From: Thioalkalivibrio sp. XN279
Lineage (GTDB): Bacteria; Pseudomonadota; Gammaproteobacteria; Steroidobacterales; XN24
Reading direction: 5' to 3'
Assembly: GCF_011089885.1 (NCBI RefSeq)
Contig: NZ_JAANBD010000028.1
Location: 425,746 to 489,745, forward strand
DNA: 64,000 bases
Positions 36,104 through 45,320 of the stretch are shown here, one piece after another (within the stretch, counting starts at the first letter, position 1; every line of letters starts with the position of its first letter). Position numbers and translations under genes: made by a program. The notes beneath the pieces were generated by a model. It saw nothing but the letters and a program-made list of their open reading frames with translations. It had not been told where the DNA came from and searched no databases.

Positions 36104-37078
36104 TCAGCCCGTGCCGCCGCCGACGGTCAGGCGCGCGGTGCCGTCGCGACCCGCCGCAGGACGCACCGCCACGGGGGTGTCATCCACGGTGAGCCGCACG
36201 CCCTCGGCGTTGCCCAGGAAGACCTCGACGGGCGCCACGCCACGCAGGCGCGAGACATCCCCGGCGCGGTACAGCCGGTATGCCAGCCGGGTGCCGCGGG
36301 CATCGTTGATCTCGACCCAGCAGTCCTCGGCGAACTCGAAGCGCAACTCGACGGTGACCGGCATCTCCAGCGCAGCAGCGCCCGCTCCGGCATCGGTCTC
36401 CACGGTCGGCAGCGACAGGAGCTGCTCGCCCGGCTCCGCCGCGGCGCTCAGTGAGGGCTGCGCCGTCGACTCGGGCGCGACTTCCTCCGCGGGAGCGACC
36501 GCTGCTGCTGCCGCCCCTGCCGTGGCCTCTGCCGTGACCTCTGCCGCGGCGGGCTGAGGCGCGGGCGCGGCCTCGGGTTCAACCTGCGGCAGCACGAGCT
36601 GCGCCGGCTCCGCCGCGGGCGGCGTCGCTTCCGCCAGGGGCTCGGGCGTGCCGGGCGGTCCCATGTACCACCAGGTGAACGCGATGGCGCCGACGACAAG
36701 CGCCACCGTCGCGACCCTGCCGCTCCACTCCGGCATCCCGCGCCGCGGGGGGCGGCCGGGCGGCAGCTCGGGGACGATATCGGCCGGGCGCGTCATCCCG
36801 GAAGCCGCCTCGTAGCCGGCAATCAGGGCTGTGGGCGGCAAGCCGAGCACGGCGGCTGCGCGCCGCAGGTAGCCGCGCACGAACACGGCGCCGCCGAAAC
36901 CGGCGAACTCGTCGGCCTCGAGCGCGCGCAGGCGGTCTACGGGCAGGCACAGCTCGCCCGCCAGGCGCTCCAGCGTCCAGCCTGCCTGTTCACGTCCGAG
37001 TCGCAAGCACTCTCCTGCCGACGGGACCGGAACGGCCTCGATCTCGGGCTCGGCGCCGGTCTGTTGCGGGTCACTCAT
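36104..37078 (-). CDS. rodZ: Cytoskeletal protein RodZ
   Basis: A 324-residue bitopic membrane protein. A helix-turn-helix of the RodZ type spans about 22-95 ([20 protein letters not shown], then [15 protein letters not shown]), a basic juxtamembrane stretch precedes one helix (about 122-140), an Ala/Pro/Glu-rich linker follows, and the periplasmic C-terminal domain (DUF4115) contains [17 protein letters not shown]. RodZ links MreB filaments to the wall-elongation complex and keeps rod shape. It overlaps pilF by eight bases. Confidence 0.94.
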   Translation of the reverse strand: MSDPQQTGAEPEIEAVPVPSAGECLRLGREQAGWTLERLAGELCLPVDRLRALEADEFAGFGGAVFVRGYLRRAAAVLGLPPTALIAGYEAASGMTRPADIVPELPPGRPPRRGMPEWSGRVATVALVVGAIAFTWWYMGPPGTPEPLAEATPPAAEPAQLVLPQVEPEAAPAPQPAAAEVTAEATAGAAAAAVAPAEEVAPESTAQPSLSAAAEPGEQLLSLPTVETDAGAGAAALEMPVTVELRFEFAEDCWVEINDARGTRLAYRLYRAGDVSRLRGVAPVEVFLGNAEGVRLTVDDTPVAVRPAAGRDGTARLTVGGGTG

Positions 37079-37829
37079 TGTCGAGCCTCCTCGACTCTTC
37101 CGACTCCGGGAACTCCTGCCGCAGCCGGCGCTCGTATTGCGCCGCCGCGTCGCTGTCCCCCGCCGCCAACTCGATGCGACGCGCCAGTTTCAGGCTCACG
37201 GGGGTGGCCGTAGCGACAGCCTCGTAGCGTTGCATGAACGCGCGCGCATTGAAGAACTCGCCCGCGGCGAGCTTGAGATCGGCCATCTGCAGCAGGGCCT
37301 CGGGATGGGTGCGGTTGACCTCGAGCGCGCGGCGGAAATACGCCTCGGCACCCTCGATGTCCGGGATTCCGCGGGCGCAGACGCCGGCATTAGTCAGCGC
37401 CACCTCGGGCGTCCGGTAAAAAGCGTTGCCGGCAGCGCGATTGAAGTACTCGATGCCGGCCTGGCGCTCGCCGCGACGACACAGGAAACCGCCGTAGTTG
37501 TTCAGCATGGAGGCGTCGTCCGGCGCCAGCTGCGCAGCGCGGCGCAGGTGGGAGCCGGCCCTGTCCATCTCGCCCACGCGCTCATAGAGCAGTCCCAGCG
37601 CAGCATGCGCCGAGGGGAAGCTCGGGTCCTGCTGCACGGCGCGCTCCAGCTTTTCCCGCGCATCCTGCAGGTTGCCGCGCTGCAGGTAGCTGATGCCGAG
37701 CTGGACGTTGAAGCGGGCCGCCTCCTTGTCGGACGCCGCCGGCGCGTCGCTCGTGCTGGTGCTGGTGCTGACGCAGCCGGTCACGAGCAAGGCGCCCGCG
37801 CAGACCAGGAACAGGCCGAACTTGTGCAT
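37071..37829 (-). CDS. pilF: Type IV pilus biogenesis/stability lipoprotein PilF (PilW)
   Basis: A 252-residue lipoprotein (lipobox LVTGC, Cys near 19) with about six TPR units (FNVQLGISYLQRGNLQDARE, PSAHAALGLLYERVGEMDRA and others). PilF is the pilotin that carries the secretin PilQ to the outer membrane. The gene order rlmN-pilF-rodZ is typical of gammaproteobacteria with type IV pili. ATG 37829 overlaps the rlmN stop by one base (TGATG). No other pilus genes are in the window. Confidence 0.9.
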   Translation of the reverse strand: MHKFGLFLVCAGALLVTGCVSTSTSTSDAPAASDKEAARFNVQLGISYLQRGNLQDAREKLERAVQQDPSFPSAHAALGLLYERVGEMDRAGSHLRRAAQLAPDDASMLNNYGGFLCRRGERQAGIEYFNRAAGNAFYRTPEVALTNAGVCARGIPDIEGAEAYFRRALEVNRTHPEALLQMADLKLAAGEFFNARAFMQRYEAVATATPVSLKLARRIELAAGDSDAAAQYERRLRQEFPESEESRRLDNE

Positions 37830-38935
37830 CAGGATGCCCTCGCGGAAACGCTGACCAGCTTGGTGCCGAGGCGATAGCGCATGCGGTCGTTGACCTGGCC
37901 CGCCAGCTGGCCGCAGGCCGCGTCGATGTCGTCGCCCCGGGTGCGGCGGATGGTGGTGCGGATGCCTTTGCGCAGCAGGAAGTCCCGACAGCGCTCCACC
38001 ACCGCATCGGGTGAGCGCTTGAACTCCGTCCCCGGGAAGGGATTGAAGGGGATCAGGTTGACCTTGGCCGGGCGGTGCGACAGCAGCTTCGCCAGGCGGC
38101 GCATGTCTTCCTCGCGATCGTTGACGCCGTCCAGCAGCACGTACTCGAAGGTAATGTGGCGCCCGGCACGGCGCTCGGCGTAACGCCAGCACGCCTCGAG
38201 CAGCTCGGCGATGGGGTGGCGGCGGTTGATCGGCACCAGCTCGTCGCGCAACGCATCGTCTGCCGCATGCAGCGAGACCGCGAGCGCCACGTTGCACTCT
38301 TCACCGAGCCGCTCCATCTGCGGCACCAGCCCGGAGGTGCTGACCGTCACGCGACGCCGCGACAAGCCGAAACCATAATCGTCCAGCAGCACCTGTATGG
38401 CCGGGACTACGTTGCGGTAGTTGGCCAGCGGCTCACCCATGCCCATGAACACGACATTGGTGACGATGCGGTCGCCGTCCGGCTGGTAGCCCAGCTCGCG
38501 GTTGGCCAGCCACACCTGGCCGACGATGTCGGCCGCCACGAGGTTGCGGTTGAAGCCCTGCTTGCCCGTGGCGCAAAAGGCGCAGTCCATGGCGCAGCCG
38601 ACCTGGCTGGAGATGCACAGGGTGCCGCGCGCCGGCTCCGGGATGAACACCGTCTCGATGGCCTGGCCGCCGTCCATGGACAGCATCCACTTGCGGGTAT
38701 CGTCCGCGGCATGGTGCAGCGAGCGGATCACCGGCACGCGGATCTCCGCGACCTGCGCCAGCTTCTCGCGCAGCGCCTTCGAGATGTCGGTCATGACCGC
38801 GAAATCGTCGGCTCCGAAACGGTACATCCAGCCCATGAGCTGGCGCGCGCGGAAGGGCTTCTCGCCGAGACCGACGAAAAACTCCTCCAGCCCCTCGCGG
38901 GACAGTCCCAGCAGGTTGACGCGCGCGTCGCTCAT
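37829..38935 (-). CDS. rlmN: Dual-specificity RNA methyltransferase RlmN
   Basis: A 368-residue radical-SAM enzyme that makes 2-methyladenosine at A2503 of 23S rRNA and at A37 of some tRNAs. The cluster motif is CAMDCAFCATGK (CxxxCxxC). GMGEPLANYRNV and VSTSGLVPQM are also typical, and the C-terminal region contains the methyl-carrying Cys (in DAACGQLAG). ATG 38935 has GGAG 7 bases upstream and gives the standard length; the upstream frame extension overlaps ndk and is not coding. Confidence 0.96.
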   Translation of the reverse strand: MSDARVNLLGLSREGLEEFFVGLGEKPFRARQLMGWMYRFGADDFAVMTDISKALREKLAQVAEIRVPVIRSLHHAADDTRKWMLSMDGGQAIETVFIPEPARGTLCISSQVGCAMDCAFCATGKQGFNRNLVAADIVGQVWLANRELGYQPDGDRIVTNVVFMGMGEPLANYRNVVPAIQVLLDDYGFGLSRRRVTVSTSGLVPQMERLGEECNVALAVSLHAADDALRDELVPINRRHPIAELLEACWRYAERRAGRHITFEYVLLDGVNDREEDMRRLAKLLSHRPAKVNLIPFNPFPGTEFKRSPDAVVERCRDFLLRKGIRTTIRRTRGDDIDAACGQLAGQVNDRMRYRLGTKLVSVSARAS

Positions 38936-38954
38936 CGATGCTCCGGCGCCGGCC

Positions 38955-39386
38955 TCAGCGCGTCCGCGGACAGATGTCGGTGCCGGCGAAGAAGAAGGCG
39001 ATCTCCTGTCGCGCCGTGTCCGCACCGTCGGAACCGTGCACCACGTTCTCCTCGATGCTGTCGGCGAAGTCGGCGCGGATGGTGCCGGGGTCGGCCTTCT
39101 TCGGGTCGGTGGCGCCCATGATCTCGCGGTGCTTGAGAATGGCGCCCTCGCCCTCCAGCACACTGACCATCACGGGACCGGAGGTCATGTAGGCGACCAG
39201 GTCATTGTAAAACGGGCGCTCGCGATGCACGGCGTAAAAAGCGCCGGCGTCGGCAGGCGAGAGGTGCGTCATGCGGGCCGCCACGATCTTGAGGCCGCCG
39301 GCCTCGAAGCGCCGGTACACCTCGCCAATGAGGTTCTTCTGCACGCCGTCGGGCTTGATGATGGAAAGAGTGCGTTCGATCGCCAT
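38955..39386 (-). CDS. ndk: Nucleoside diphosphate kinase
   Basis: A 143-residue enzyme that passes phosphate from ATP to nucleoside diphosphates through a phospho-histidine. The motif [16 protein letters not shown] contains the active His near 117. The N-terminal [15 protein letters not shown] is the family start. Full length. It heads the group rlmN-pilF-rodZ-hisS, 19 bases before rlmN. Confidence 0.97.
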   Translation of the reverse strand: MAIERTLSIIKPDGVQKNLIGEVYRRFEAGGLKIVAARMTHLSPADAGAFYAVHRERPFYNDLVAYMTSGPVMVSVLEGEGAILKHREIMGATDPKKADPGTIRADFADSIEENVVHGSDGADTARQEIAFFFAGTDICPRTR

Positions 39387-39459
39387 GGGGTTCCCTTGCT
39401 TGAAGTCTGGATTCCGTACAAAACTCTTTGCAAAACCGCATCCTGCGGCCGCAAGCTCG

Positions 39460-39480
39460 CGCCCGCGTCAGCCGCGGGCG
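39460..39480. terminator. Strong GC hairpin between the IscA gene and ndk
   Basis: An 8 bp perfect stem (39460-39467 / 39473-39480) with a five-base loop lies about 40 bases past the end of the IscA gene. No T-run follows it, so termination is inferred from position and stability. A second GC palindrome lies at about 39497-39510. Confidence 0.4.
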
Positions 39481-39518
39481 TAACGGAATATCTTAAGCCC
39501 CGGGCCCCGGGCGCACAA

Positions 39519-39842
39519 TCAGACGCTGAAACTCTCGCCGCAGCCGCATTCGCCCTTGACGTTCGGATTGCGGAATCGGAACGCCTCGTTGAGGCCTTCC
39601 TTGACGAAATCGACCTCGGTGCCGTCGATCAGCTTGAGGTGCTCGGGAGCAACGAAAACCTGCACTTCGTGGTCCTGGAAAACCACGTCGTCCTTGTGGC
39701 TATCGTCAGCGTAGTCAACCACATAGGCCCAGCCCGAGCAGCCGGTGCGCTTCACGCCCAGGCGGATGCCCAGGCCGTTGCCGCGGCGCGCCAGGTAGTC
39801 CTTGACGCGGTTGGCGGCGGATTCGGTCAGCGTGATTGCCAT
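39519..39842 (-). CDS. iscA: Iron-sulfur cluster carrier protein, IscA/ErpA family
   Basis: A 107-residue A-type carrier. The three ligand cysteines are present: one in [18 protein letters not shown] and two in the C-terminal CGCGESF. It accepts clusters from a scaffold and passes them to apoproteins. It sits at the end of trmJ-iscS-IscU-like-IscA, all in one direction, 63 bases after the IscU-like gene. IscA and ErpA cannot be told apart safely from this sequence; the context favours IscA. Confidence 0.9.
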   Translation of the reverse strand: MAITLTESAANRVKDYLARRGNGLGIRLGVKRTGCSGWAYVVDYADDSHKDDVVFQDHEVQVFVAPEHLKLIDGTEVDFVKEGLNEAFRFRNPNVKGECGCGESFSV

Positions 39843-39905
39843 CTCTCCTCTGTCCTCCTCGTGCTTGGTCCGGGCGCCCGTGCAAACACGGGCCCGGCGC
39901 CGGAA

Positions 39906-40292
39906 TTATGCCTCGGTCGCGCCCGTCATGCAGGCGCGGTATGCGTCCTCGACCACCAGCAGGCTGCCCAGCTTATGGGCCGGGGCGTCCAGCAGCCGCG
40001 CCAGCGCATGCGGATCGACCCAGTCGAGCTCCACGGTGCGCCGCCCCTCGGCATGCTCCGCCACCCAGGAGGCGGCGGCGATGACATGGGGGCAGCCATA
40101 GGCGCGAAAGCGGCATTCGAGCACCTTGCCCTGGCGGACGCGCGCCTCGAATTCGACCCGGACGCCATGGCTAATGTTCCCCGCAGCGCCACGGCGCCGT
40201 TCCGACGGCGCGGCGAAGACCCGCCCGTGACGGGGCGCGCCCTCGAAGCGCCGGCGCACTTCCGCCGAGTAGTCGAGCTGGTCGGTGTTCAT
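39906..40292 (-). CDS. Divergent IscU/NifU-N-like protein lacking most cluster ligands
   Basis: A 128-residue protein whose middle [19 protein letters not shown] matches the IscU segment FxxFGCxxAIASSS. A true IscU binds its cluster with three cysteines. Here the first (in GAPxCGD) is replaced in [17 protein letters not shown], the second is kept, and the third (HC motif) is not in place; a Cys occurs farther on in AYRACMTG. It therefore looks like a degenerate scaffold or a regulator of IscS. The ATG overlaps the iscS stop by four bases (ATGA), so it is made together with IscS. Similar diverged proteins next to IscS are known in some gammaproteobacteria, but their role is not established. 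Confidence 0.75.
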   Translation of the reverse strand: MNTDQLDYSAEVRRRFEGAPRHGRVFAAPSERRRGAAGNISHGVRVEFEARVRQGKVLECRFRAYGCPHVIAAASWVAEHAEGRRTVELDWVDPHALARLLDAPAHKLGSLLVVEDAYRACMTGATEA

Positions 40293-41485
40293 ATTGCGGC
40301 CTCCTGCGCCTCGCTGCCGTCGGGACCGAGCGACCGCAGCCTCTGCACCTGCGTTCGCACGATCGCCGCGGCCCGATCCACGTCCTCGGCCGTGGTAAAG
40401 CGCCCGACGCTGAAGCGCAGCGAGCTCTGGGCGAGCTGGTCATCACGTCCCAGGGCACGCAAGACATAGGACGCCTCGCGGCTGGCCGACGTGCAGGCCG
40501 AGCCACTGGACACCGCGAGCTCGCGCAGGGCGAACAGCAGGCTCTCGCCCTCCACGCCCTCGAAGCAGACGTTGAGGATGCCGGCCACGCGGCGCTCCGG
40601 GTCGCCGTTGAGATGCACGCCGCCCAGGCTTGCGATCCCGTCCCACAGCCGGCGCCGCAGCTGCACCAGCCGCGCGGCCTCCGCGGCCTGCTCAGCGGTG
40701 GCGATGCGGAAGGCCTCGCCCATGCCGACGATCTGGTGCGTGGCCAGGGTGCCCGAGCGCATGCCCCACTCGTGGCCGCCGCCGTGGATCAGCGGCTCCA
40801 GCCGGCTCTTGGGGCTGCCGCGCAGGTACAGCGCGCCGATGCCCTTGGGGCCGTACACCTTGTGACCCGACAACGACAGCAGGTCGGCGCACAGCTCGTC
40901 CACCCGCAGCGGCAGCTTGCCGGCGGCCTGCGCCGCATCGATGTGAAACAGCACGCCCCGCTCGCGGCACAGTGCGCCGATGGCCGCGACGTCATTGATG
41001 GTGCCGATCTCGTTGTTGACGTACATCACCGACACCAGGACGGTGTCCGGCCGCAGCGCCGCCTCGACCTGCGCGGGACCAACGATCCCGCCCGGTCCCG
41101 GCGTCACATAGGTGACCTGCCACCCCTCTTTCTCCAGCTGGCGGCAGGTGTCCAGCACGGCCTTGTGCTCGGTGCGGCTGGTGACGATGTGGCGGCCGCG
41201 GTCGGCGTGGAAGCGCGCCGCGCCCTTGATGGCGAGGTTGTTCGATTCCGTGGCGCCGGAGGTCCATATGATCTCGGGCGGCACCGCCCCGAGCATGGCC
41301 GCGACGTCGCGCCGCGCGGCCTCGACCCGGTTGCGCGCCTCGCGCCCGGGGGCATGGGAGCTCGACGCCGGGTTGGCGAAACACCCGCCCGGCCCGAGAC
41401 ACTCGATCATGCGCTCGATCACGCGCGGATCGACCGGCGTGGTGGCGGCATAATCGAGGTAGATTGGCTTGCAGTCGTCGTTCAT
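40289..41485 (-). CDS. iscS: Cysteine desulfurase, IscS family
   Basis: A 398-residue PLP enzyme that takes sulfur from cysteine for Fe-S clusters and tRNA thiolation. Motifs: [14 protein letters not shown] at the N-terminus, [10 protein letters not shown], the PLP lysine in [14 protein letters not shown], and the persulfide-forming Cys in [13 protein letters not shown]. Length is near that of E. coli IscS (404). The ATG overlaps the trmJ stop by four bases. No IscR gene is seen, and HscA/HscB/Fdx are not adjacent, so this is a reduced isc-type cluster. Confidence 0.94.
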   Translation of the reverse strand: MNDDCKPIYLDYAATTPVDPRVIERMIECLGPGGCFANPASSSHAPGREARNRVEAARRDVAAMLGAVPPEIIWTSGATESNNLAIKGAARFHADRGRHIVTSRTEHKAVLDTCRQLEKEGWQVTYVTPGPGGIVGPAQVEAALRPDTVLVSVMYVNNEIGTINDVAAIGALCRERGVLFHIDAAQAAGKLPLRVDELCADLLSLSGHKVYGPKGIGALYLRGSPKSRLEPLIHGGGHEWGMRSGTLATHQIVGMGEAFRIATAEQAAEAARLVQLRRRLWDGIASLGGVHLNGDPERRVAGILNVCFEGVEGESLLFALRELAVSSGSACTSASREASYVLRALGRDDQLAQSSLRFSVGRFTTAEDVDRAAAIVRTQVQRLRSLGPDGSEAQEAAI

Positions 41486-42267
41486 GGCGTATCCGGCCCG
41501 GCGTCGGGCGAGGTATACCTTAGCGCTTCCTGCGCCTCGCTGCCGGATGCAGGCATGCGACGGGGCTCCAGCGCGCTGAGAATGCCGCGCAGGATGCGCA
41601 CCTCTTTCTCTTCCGGCATGGCCCGGTTGAACAGGCGACGCAGGCGCAACATGAGGTGGCGCGGATTGGCGGGATTGAGGAAGCCGGCGTCGACCAGGGT
41701 GCGCTCCAGGTGCTCGTAGAAGCGCTCCAGTTCCTCCGCCGGTGCCAGCGGATCGACCCGTTCCTGCTCCGGCGGCGCCTCGCCGAGGGCCGCGAGCCGC
41801 AGCTCATAGGCCACCACCTGCACCGCCATGGCGAGGTTGAGCGAGCTGTACTCGGGGTTGGTCGGGATGTGCAGCAGGGCGTGGCAGCGCGCCAGCTCCT
41901 CGTTGTTCAGGCCGCTGCTCTCGCGCCCGAACATCACCGCGGTCTCGCCGTGCGCGCTCTCGGCCAGCAGGCGCGGCGCCGCTTCACGCGGGGTCACCGC
42001 GGGCCAGGGCACCGCGCGCAGGCGGGCGCTCGCACCCACCACGAAACGGCAGCCGGCCAGCGCTTCCTCCAGCGTTGCGCACACCCGCGCCTGCTCGAGC
42101 ACCGCGTCGGCCCCGGCCGCACGCGCGGTGGCCTCGGGGCTGGGGAACTCGCGCGGCGCGACCAGCGTCAGCCGATCCAGGCCCATGGTGCACATGGCCC
42201 GCGCCGTGGCCCCGATGTTGCCGGGATGGGTGGTGCCGACCAGGATGATGCGGACGGGGATGCTCAT
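41482..42267 (-). CDS. trmJ: tRNA (cytidine/uridine-2'-O-)-methyltransferase TrmJ
   Basis: A 261-residue SPOUT methyltransferase that methylates the ribose at position 32 of several tRNAs. Family motifs: [17 protein letters not shown] at the N-terminus, [15 protein letters not shown], and [19 protein letters not shown], which form the knotted SAM site. A helical C-terminal extension contains RRLFNRA. ATG 42267 gives the usual [11 protein letters not shown] start. It is divergent from suhB and upstream of iscS, the usual gammaproteobacterial arrangement (trmJ-isc, suhB). Confidence 0.94.
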   Translation of the reverse strand: MSIPVRIILVGTTHPGNIGATARAMCTMGLDRLTLVAPREFPSPEATARAAGADAVLEQARVCATLEEALAGCRFVVGASARLRAVPWPAVTPREAAPRLLAESAHGETAVMFGRESSGLNNEELARCHALLHIPTNPEYSSLNLAMAVQVVAYELRLAALGEAPPEQERVDPLAPAEELERFYEHLERTLVDAGFLNPANPRHLMLRLRRLFNRAMPEEKEVRILRGILSALEPRRMPASGSEAQEALRYTSPDAGPDTP

Positions 42268-42335
42268 GGACGGGAAAAGCCTGCAGGCGACGGGGCGAAT
42301 TGGTATTCTACCCGGCTGTTGGCGGAGAGTATCCA

Positions 42336-43136
42336 ATGCATCCCTTGTTGAACATCGGCGTCCGCGCCGCGCGCCGCGCCGGCGACCTGATCATCCGGCA
42401 CATCAACCAGCTCGACGCCATCAAGGTCGACACCAAGGGCCGCAACGATTTCGTCAGCGAAGTCGACCGCATGGCGGAAGACGACATCATCCAGACGGTG
42501 CGCCGCAGCTACCCGGATCACGCCTTCCTGGCCGAGGAAAGCGGCGCCAGCGGCGATGCCGAGTTCGTCTGGATCATCGACCCGCTGGACGGCACCACCA
42601 ACTTCCTGCACGGCTTCCCCGTCTTTGCGGTGTCCATCGCCGTCATGCAGCGCGGACGGCTGGAGCACGGCGTGATCTACGACCCCATGCGCCAGGAATT
42701 GTTCACCTGCAGCCGCGGCACCGGCGCGACGGTGGACGGGCGCAAAATGCGCGTCAGCGATACGCGTGTGCTGGCCAGCTCGCTCATCGGCACCGGCTTC
42801 CCCTACAAGGAAGACCCGGAGTCCCTTGACCCCTACATGGCCATGCTGCGCGACGTCATCTGCCAGACCGCGGGGGCACGCCGCCCCGGCGCGGCGGCCC
42901 TCGACCTTGCCTATGTAGCAGCGGGCCGCCTGGACGGCTTCTGGGAAATCGGCCTGAACATCTGGGACATCGCCGCCGGCGCGTTGATGATCCAGGAGTG
43001 CGGCGGCATCGTCACCGACCTCGGCGGGCGTGACGGCTGGCAGCAGAGCGGCAACATCGTCGCCGGCAACCCGCGCATCCACGAGGCGCTGCTGAAGCTC
43101 ATCGAGCCGCACCTGACGCCCGGCCTGCGGCGCTGA
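42336..43136 (+). CDS. suhB: Inositol-1-monophosphatase SuhB
   Basis: A 266-residue magnesium-dependent phosphatase. Metal-site motifs: EESG (FLAEESGAS), WIIDPLDGTTNFLHGFP and the C-terminal GLNIWDIAAGALMIQECGG. In E. coli SuhB also joins the rRNA antitermination complex and aids ribosome assembly. GGAGAG lies upstream of ATG 42336. Length matches E. coli SuhB (267). It is divergent from trmJ. Confidence 0.96.
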   Translation: MHPLLNIGVRAARRAGDLIIRHINQLDAIKVDTKGRNDFVSEVDRMAEDDIIQTVRRSYPDHAFLAEESGASGDAEFVWIIDPLDGTTNFLHGFPVFAVSIAVMQRGRLEHGVIYDPMRQELFTCSRGTGATVDGRKMRVSDTRVLASSLIGTGFPYKEDPESLDPYMAMLRDVICQTAGARRPGAAALDLAYVAAGRLDGFWEIGLNIWDIAAGALMIQECGGIVTDLGGRDGWQQSGNIVAGNPRIHEALLKLIEPHLTPGLRR

Positions 43137-43180
43137 ACCCGCCGGCCGCCTGGCCGGCCGGCTGCCTGCAAGACCTGTCC

Positions 43181-43256
43181 GCGGCCGGGGCATGACAGGG
43201 CCCTGCTCGCTTAGAAATCTTTATGCGCTCGCAGGGCCCTGTCATGCCCCGGCCGC
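43181..43256. repeat. Palindromic element A (26 bp perfect stem, 24-base loop)
   Basis: Arms 43181-43206 and 43231-43256 are perfect inverted copies. The 24-base loop starts TCGCTTAGAAATC and ends ATGCGCTC; read on the other strand it matches the loop of element B at most positions. It lies 44 bases after suhB and may also terminate it. Confidence 0.8.
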
Positions 43257-43333
43257 TGCGCTGGTTGCCGGTCTGCCAGCCAGGTGCAGGCGGGCCAGGT
43301 TGCCGGAGGATACGCGGACAGGCCGCCGCAGTA

Positions 43334-43409
43334 GCGGCCGGGCCATTGCATGGTCCTTCGAGCGGCATAAGAATTCCAAGCGAGAAGGACCATGCGATGG
43401 CCTGGCCGC
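43334..43409. repeat. Palindromic element B (26 bp stem, 24-base loop), opposite to element A
   Basis: Arms 43334-43359 and 43384-43409 are inverted copies with two differences, both of which would be G-U pairs in a plus-strand RNA. The loop GAGCGGCATAAGAATTCC plus AAGCGA is the reverse complement of the element A loop with a few changes. The outer GCGGCCGGG is shared with A, but the inner stem sequence differs. Confidence 0.8.
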
Positions 43410-43448
43410 GGCGCCGGCCGCAATGGAACGGCTGCGGGGCCGGCCTGA

Positions 43449-45248
43449 TCAGCTCGCGTCGGCCGGCTCCGGCGGTGCGAAATAGAGCAGCTTCCAGCCG
43501 CTCTCCGGCTTGAAGGGCTGCTCCTCGGAGAACAGCTGGAACAGGCCGTCGGGGTTCACGCCGCCGATGAGCACCCAGTACTCGCCCTGCTCGCCCAGCC
43601 GCTCGCGCATCTTGTCGAGGCCGTAGTTTTCGCTCAGGCGCGTGGTCTGCATGGTCCAGCCCTCGTCGAGGCGCTCGTGCAGCGTGCAGTAGTCCTCGCC
43701 ATCGTCGAAGGCCGCGTGGCCGCGCTGCTGCAGCGTCATGCGCTTCGACTCCTTGCGCGACTCCTGGTGCGTGGCGAGCTGGAACGTGCGATGGCGCCCG
43801 AAGGCGCCCCCGCGGGCCTTGCACACCAGGGCGTTGTAGAAATCGTTCTCGGTGGCGCACAGCAGGTAGCTGAGGTGCTGCACCTCGAGTTCCTGTTCGG
43901 CGTGCTCCGACAGGATCTCGCCGTAGTAGGTGTCGATGTCGTCCATGCGCAAGGGCTTCAAATGGCTGTATGAGCCGTCCGTCACCAGCACGTTGACGTC
44001 CATCTTCTTGAGTGCCACGGCGAGGGCGTGCGTCCACGGCGTGGCGCCCACGATCAGCAAGCCGTTGGCGCGGCGCGCAGAGAGTTCGAGCCGGCGCGTA
44101 ACGAAACCGATGGACAGGCCGTGCGCCAGCGCCGTCACCACGATCACCAGGAACACGATGGGCAGCAGCAGCTCGGCGTCCGGATGGCCGCCCTCGACCA
44201 TCGCCGGGCCGAAGATACTCGCAGCCGCCGCGGCCACGATGCCGCGCGGCGCAATCCAGCCAAGCAGGAGCTTGTCCTGCTTGCGCATCGGCGCGCCGAG
44301 CGTCGCCAGCGCGATGGTCAGCGGTCGCACCAGGAACAGGATGGCCACGACGAACAGCACCAGGCGCCAGTCGAGCAGGCCGAGCTGGCTGAGTTCAAGC
44401 TGCGCCGGAATCACGATGAACAGCACCGACAACAGGATGATGCTGAGGTTTTCCTTGAAGTGCTGCAGCGCCTCGCGCTCGATGAGCTGCATGTTGCCGA
44501 TGACGACGCCCATGATCGTCACGCTGAGCAGGCCGGCCTCGTGCTGCACCAGGTTGGTGGCCCAGTAGGCGGCCAGCACGAGCACCATCAGCAGCGGCGG
44601 CTTGAGATGTTCCGACACCCAGCCGCGCCGGAAGAACCACCCCACCAGCCATCCCCCCACGCCACCCGTCAGCGCGGCTGCAGCCAGCGCCGTGCCGAGG
44701 CTGAAAAAGGTCTCGCTCAGCTCGCCGCCGGCGACGGTGAAATACTGGAAGGTCAGCACGGCCAGCAGGACGCCGACGGGATCGTTCGCGATACCCTCCC
44801 ACTTCAGCAGCGAGGCCGACTCCTTGTTGAGACGGGCCTGGCGGATCAGCGGGCCGATCACAGTGGGCCCGGTGACCACGAGAATGGCCCCAAGCACCCA
44901 GGCCACCGGCCAGCTCAGGCCGGCGATGTAATGTGCCGCGGCGCTGCCGAGGAGCCAGGCCAGCGGCGGCCCGAGCACGGTGAGACGGCCGATGCCGTGG
45001 CCTACGCGCTTGAGCTCGCCGAGCTTCAGCTCCATGGCGCCTTCGAAGAGGATGATGGCGACGCCGAGGCCGATCAGTTCCGTCAGCTCGCCCGGCGGCA
45101 TGCCGAGCTGGATCACGCCGGTCACCGGGCCCAGCACGAAGCCGGCGGCAATGAGGATGACGATGCTGGGCAGCTTCAGGCGCCAGGCCAGCCACTGGCT
45201 GGCGAGCCCTACCAGCAGGATGAACAACAGCAGCGTGGCGCCATGCAT
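43449..45248 (-). CDS. CPA1-type sodium or potassium/proton antiporter with C-terminal TrkA-N domain
   Basis: A 599-residue inner-membrane protein. About twelve to thirteen helices fill residues 1-395, with the ion-site motif KWEGIANDPVGVLLAV (Asn-Asp) and the LGWIAPRGIVAAAAASIF segment typical of CPA1 exchangers. Residues about 405-525 form a Rossmann TrkA-N domain (GLLIVGATPWTHALAVALKK) that binds a nucleotide and usually gates the exchanger. The cation is not clear; potassium/proton and sodium/proton exchange are both possible. It stands alone between a palindromic array and secF. Confidence 0.88.
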   Translation of the reverse strand: MHGATLLLFILLVGLASQWLAWRLKLPSIVILIAAGFVLGPVTGVIQLGMPPGELTELIGLGVAIILFEGAMELKLGELKRVGHGIGRLTVLGPPLAWLLGSAAAHYIAGLSWPVAWVLGAILVVTGPTVIGPLIRQARLNKESASLLKWEGIANDPVGVLLAVLTFQYFTVAGGELSETFFSLGTALAAAALTGGVGGWLVGWFFRRGWVSEHLKPPLLMVLVLAAYWATNLVQHEAGLLSVTIMGVVIGNMQLIEREALQHFKENLSIILLSVLFIVIPAQLELSQLGLLDWRLVLFVVAILFLVRPLTIALATLGAPMRKQDKLLLGWIAPRGIVAAAAASIFGPAMVEGGHPDAELLLPIVFLVIVVTALAHGLSIGFVTRRLELSARRANGLLIVGATPWTHALAVALKKMDVNVLVTDGSYSHLKPLRMDDIDTYYGEILSEHAEQELEVQHLSYLLCATENDFYNALVCKARGGAFGRHRTFQLATHQESRKESKRMTLQQRGHAAFDDGEDYCTLHERLDEGWTMQTTRLSENYGLDKMRERLGEQGEYWVLIGGVNPDGLFQLFSEEQPFKPESGWKLLYFAPPEPADAS

Positions 45249-45320
45249 GAGGAGGCTCCTTGCCGAAGCTCAGTCAGTCGCCCGGCCGGCCCGCCGCTTC
45301 CCGGTGACAGCCCGCCCGGG

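Noticed and set aside
34168-36192. A 674-codon plus-strand frame opposite yfgM and hisS.
   Set aside because: Spans two genuine minus-strand genes and has no family similarity.
43192-43513. Several short open frames inside the palindromic region after suhB.
   Set aside because: They follow the inverted repeats and contain mirror-image peptides; they are by-products of the palindromes, not genes.
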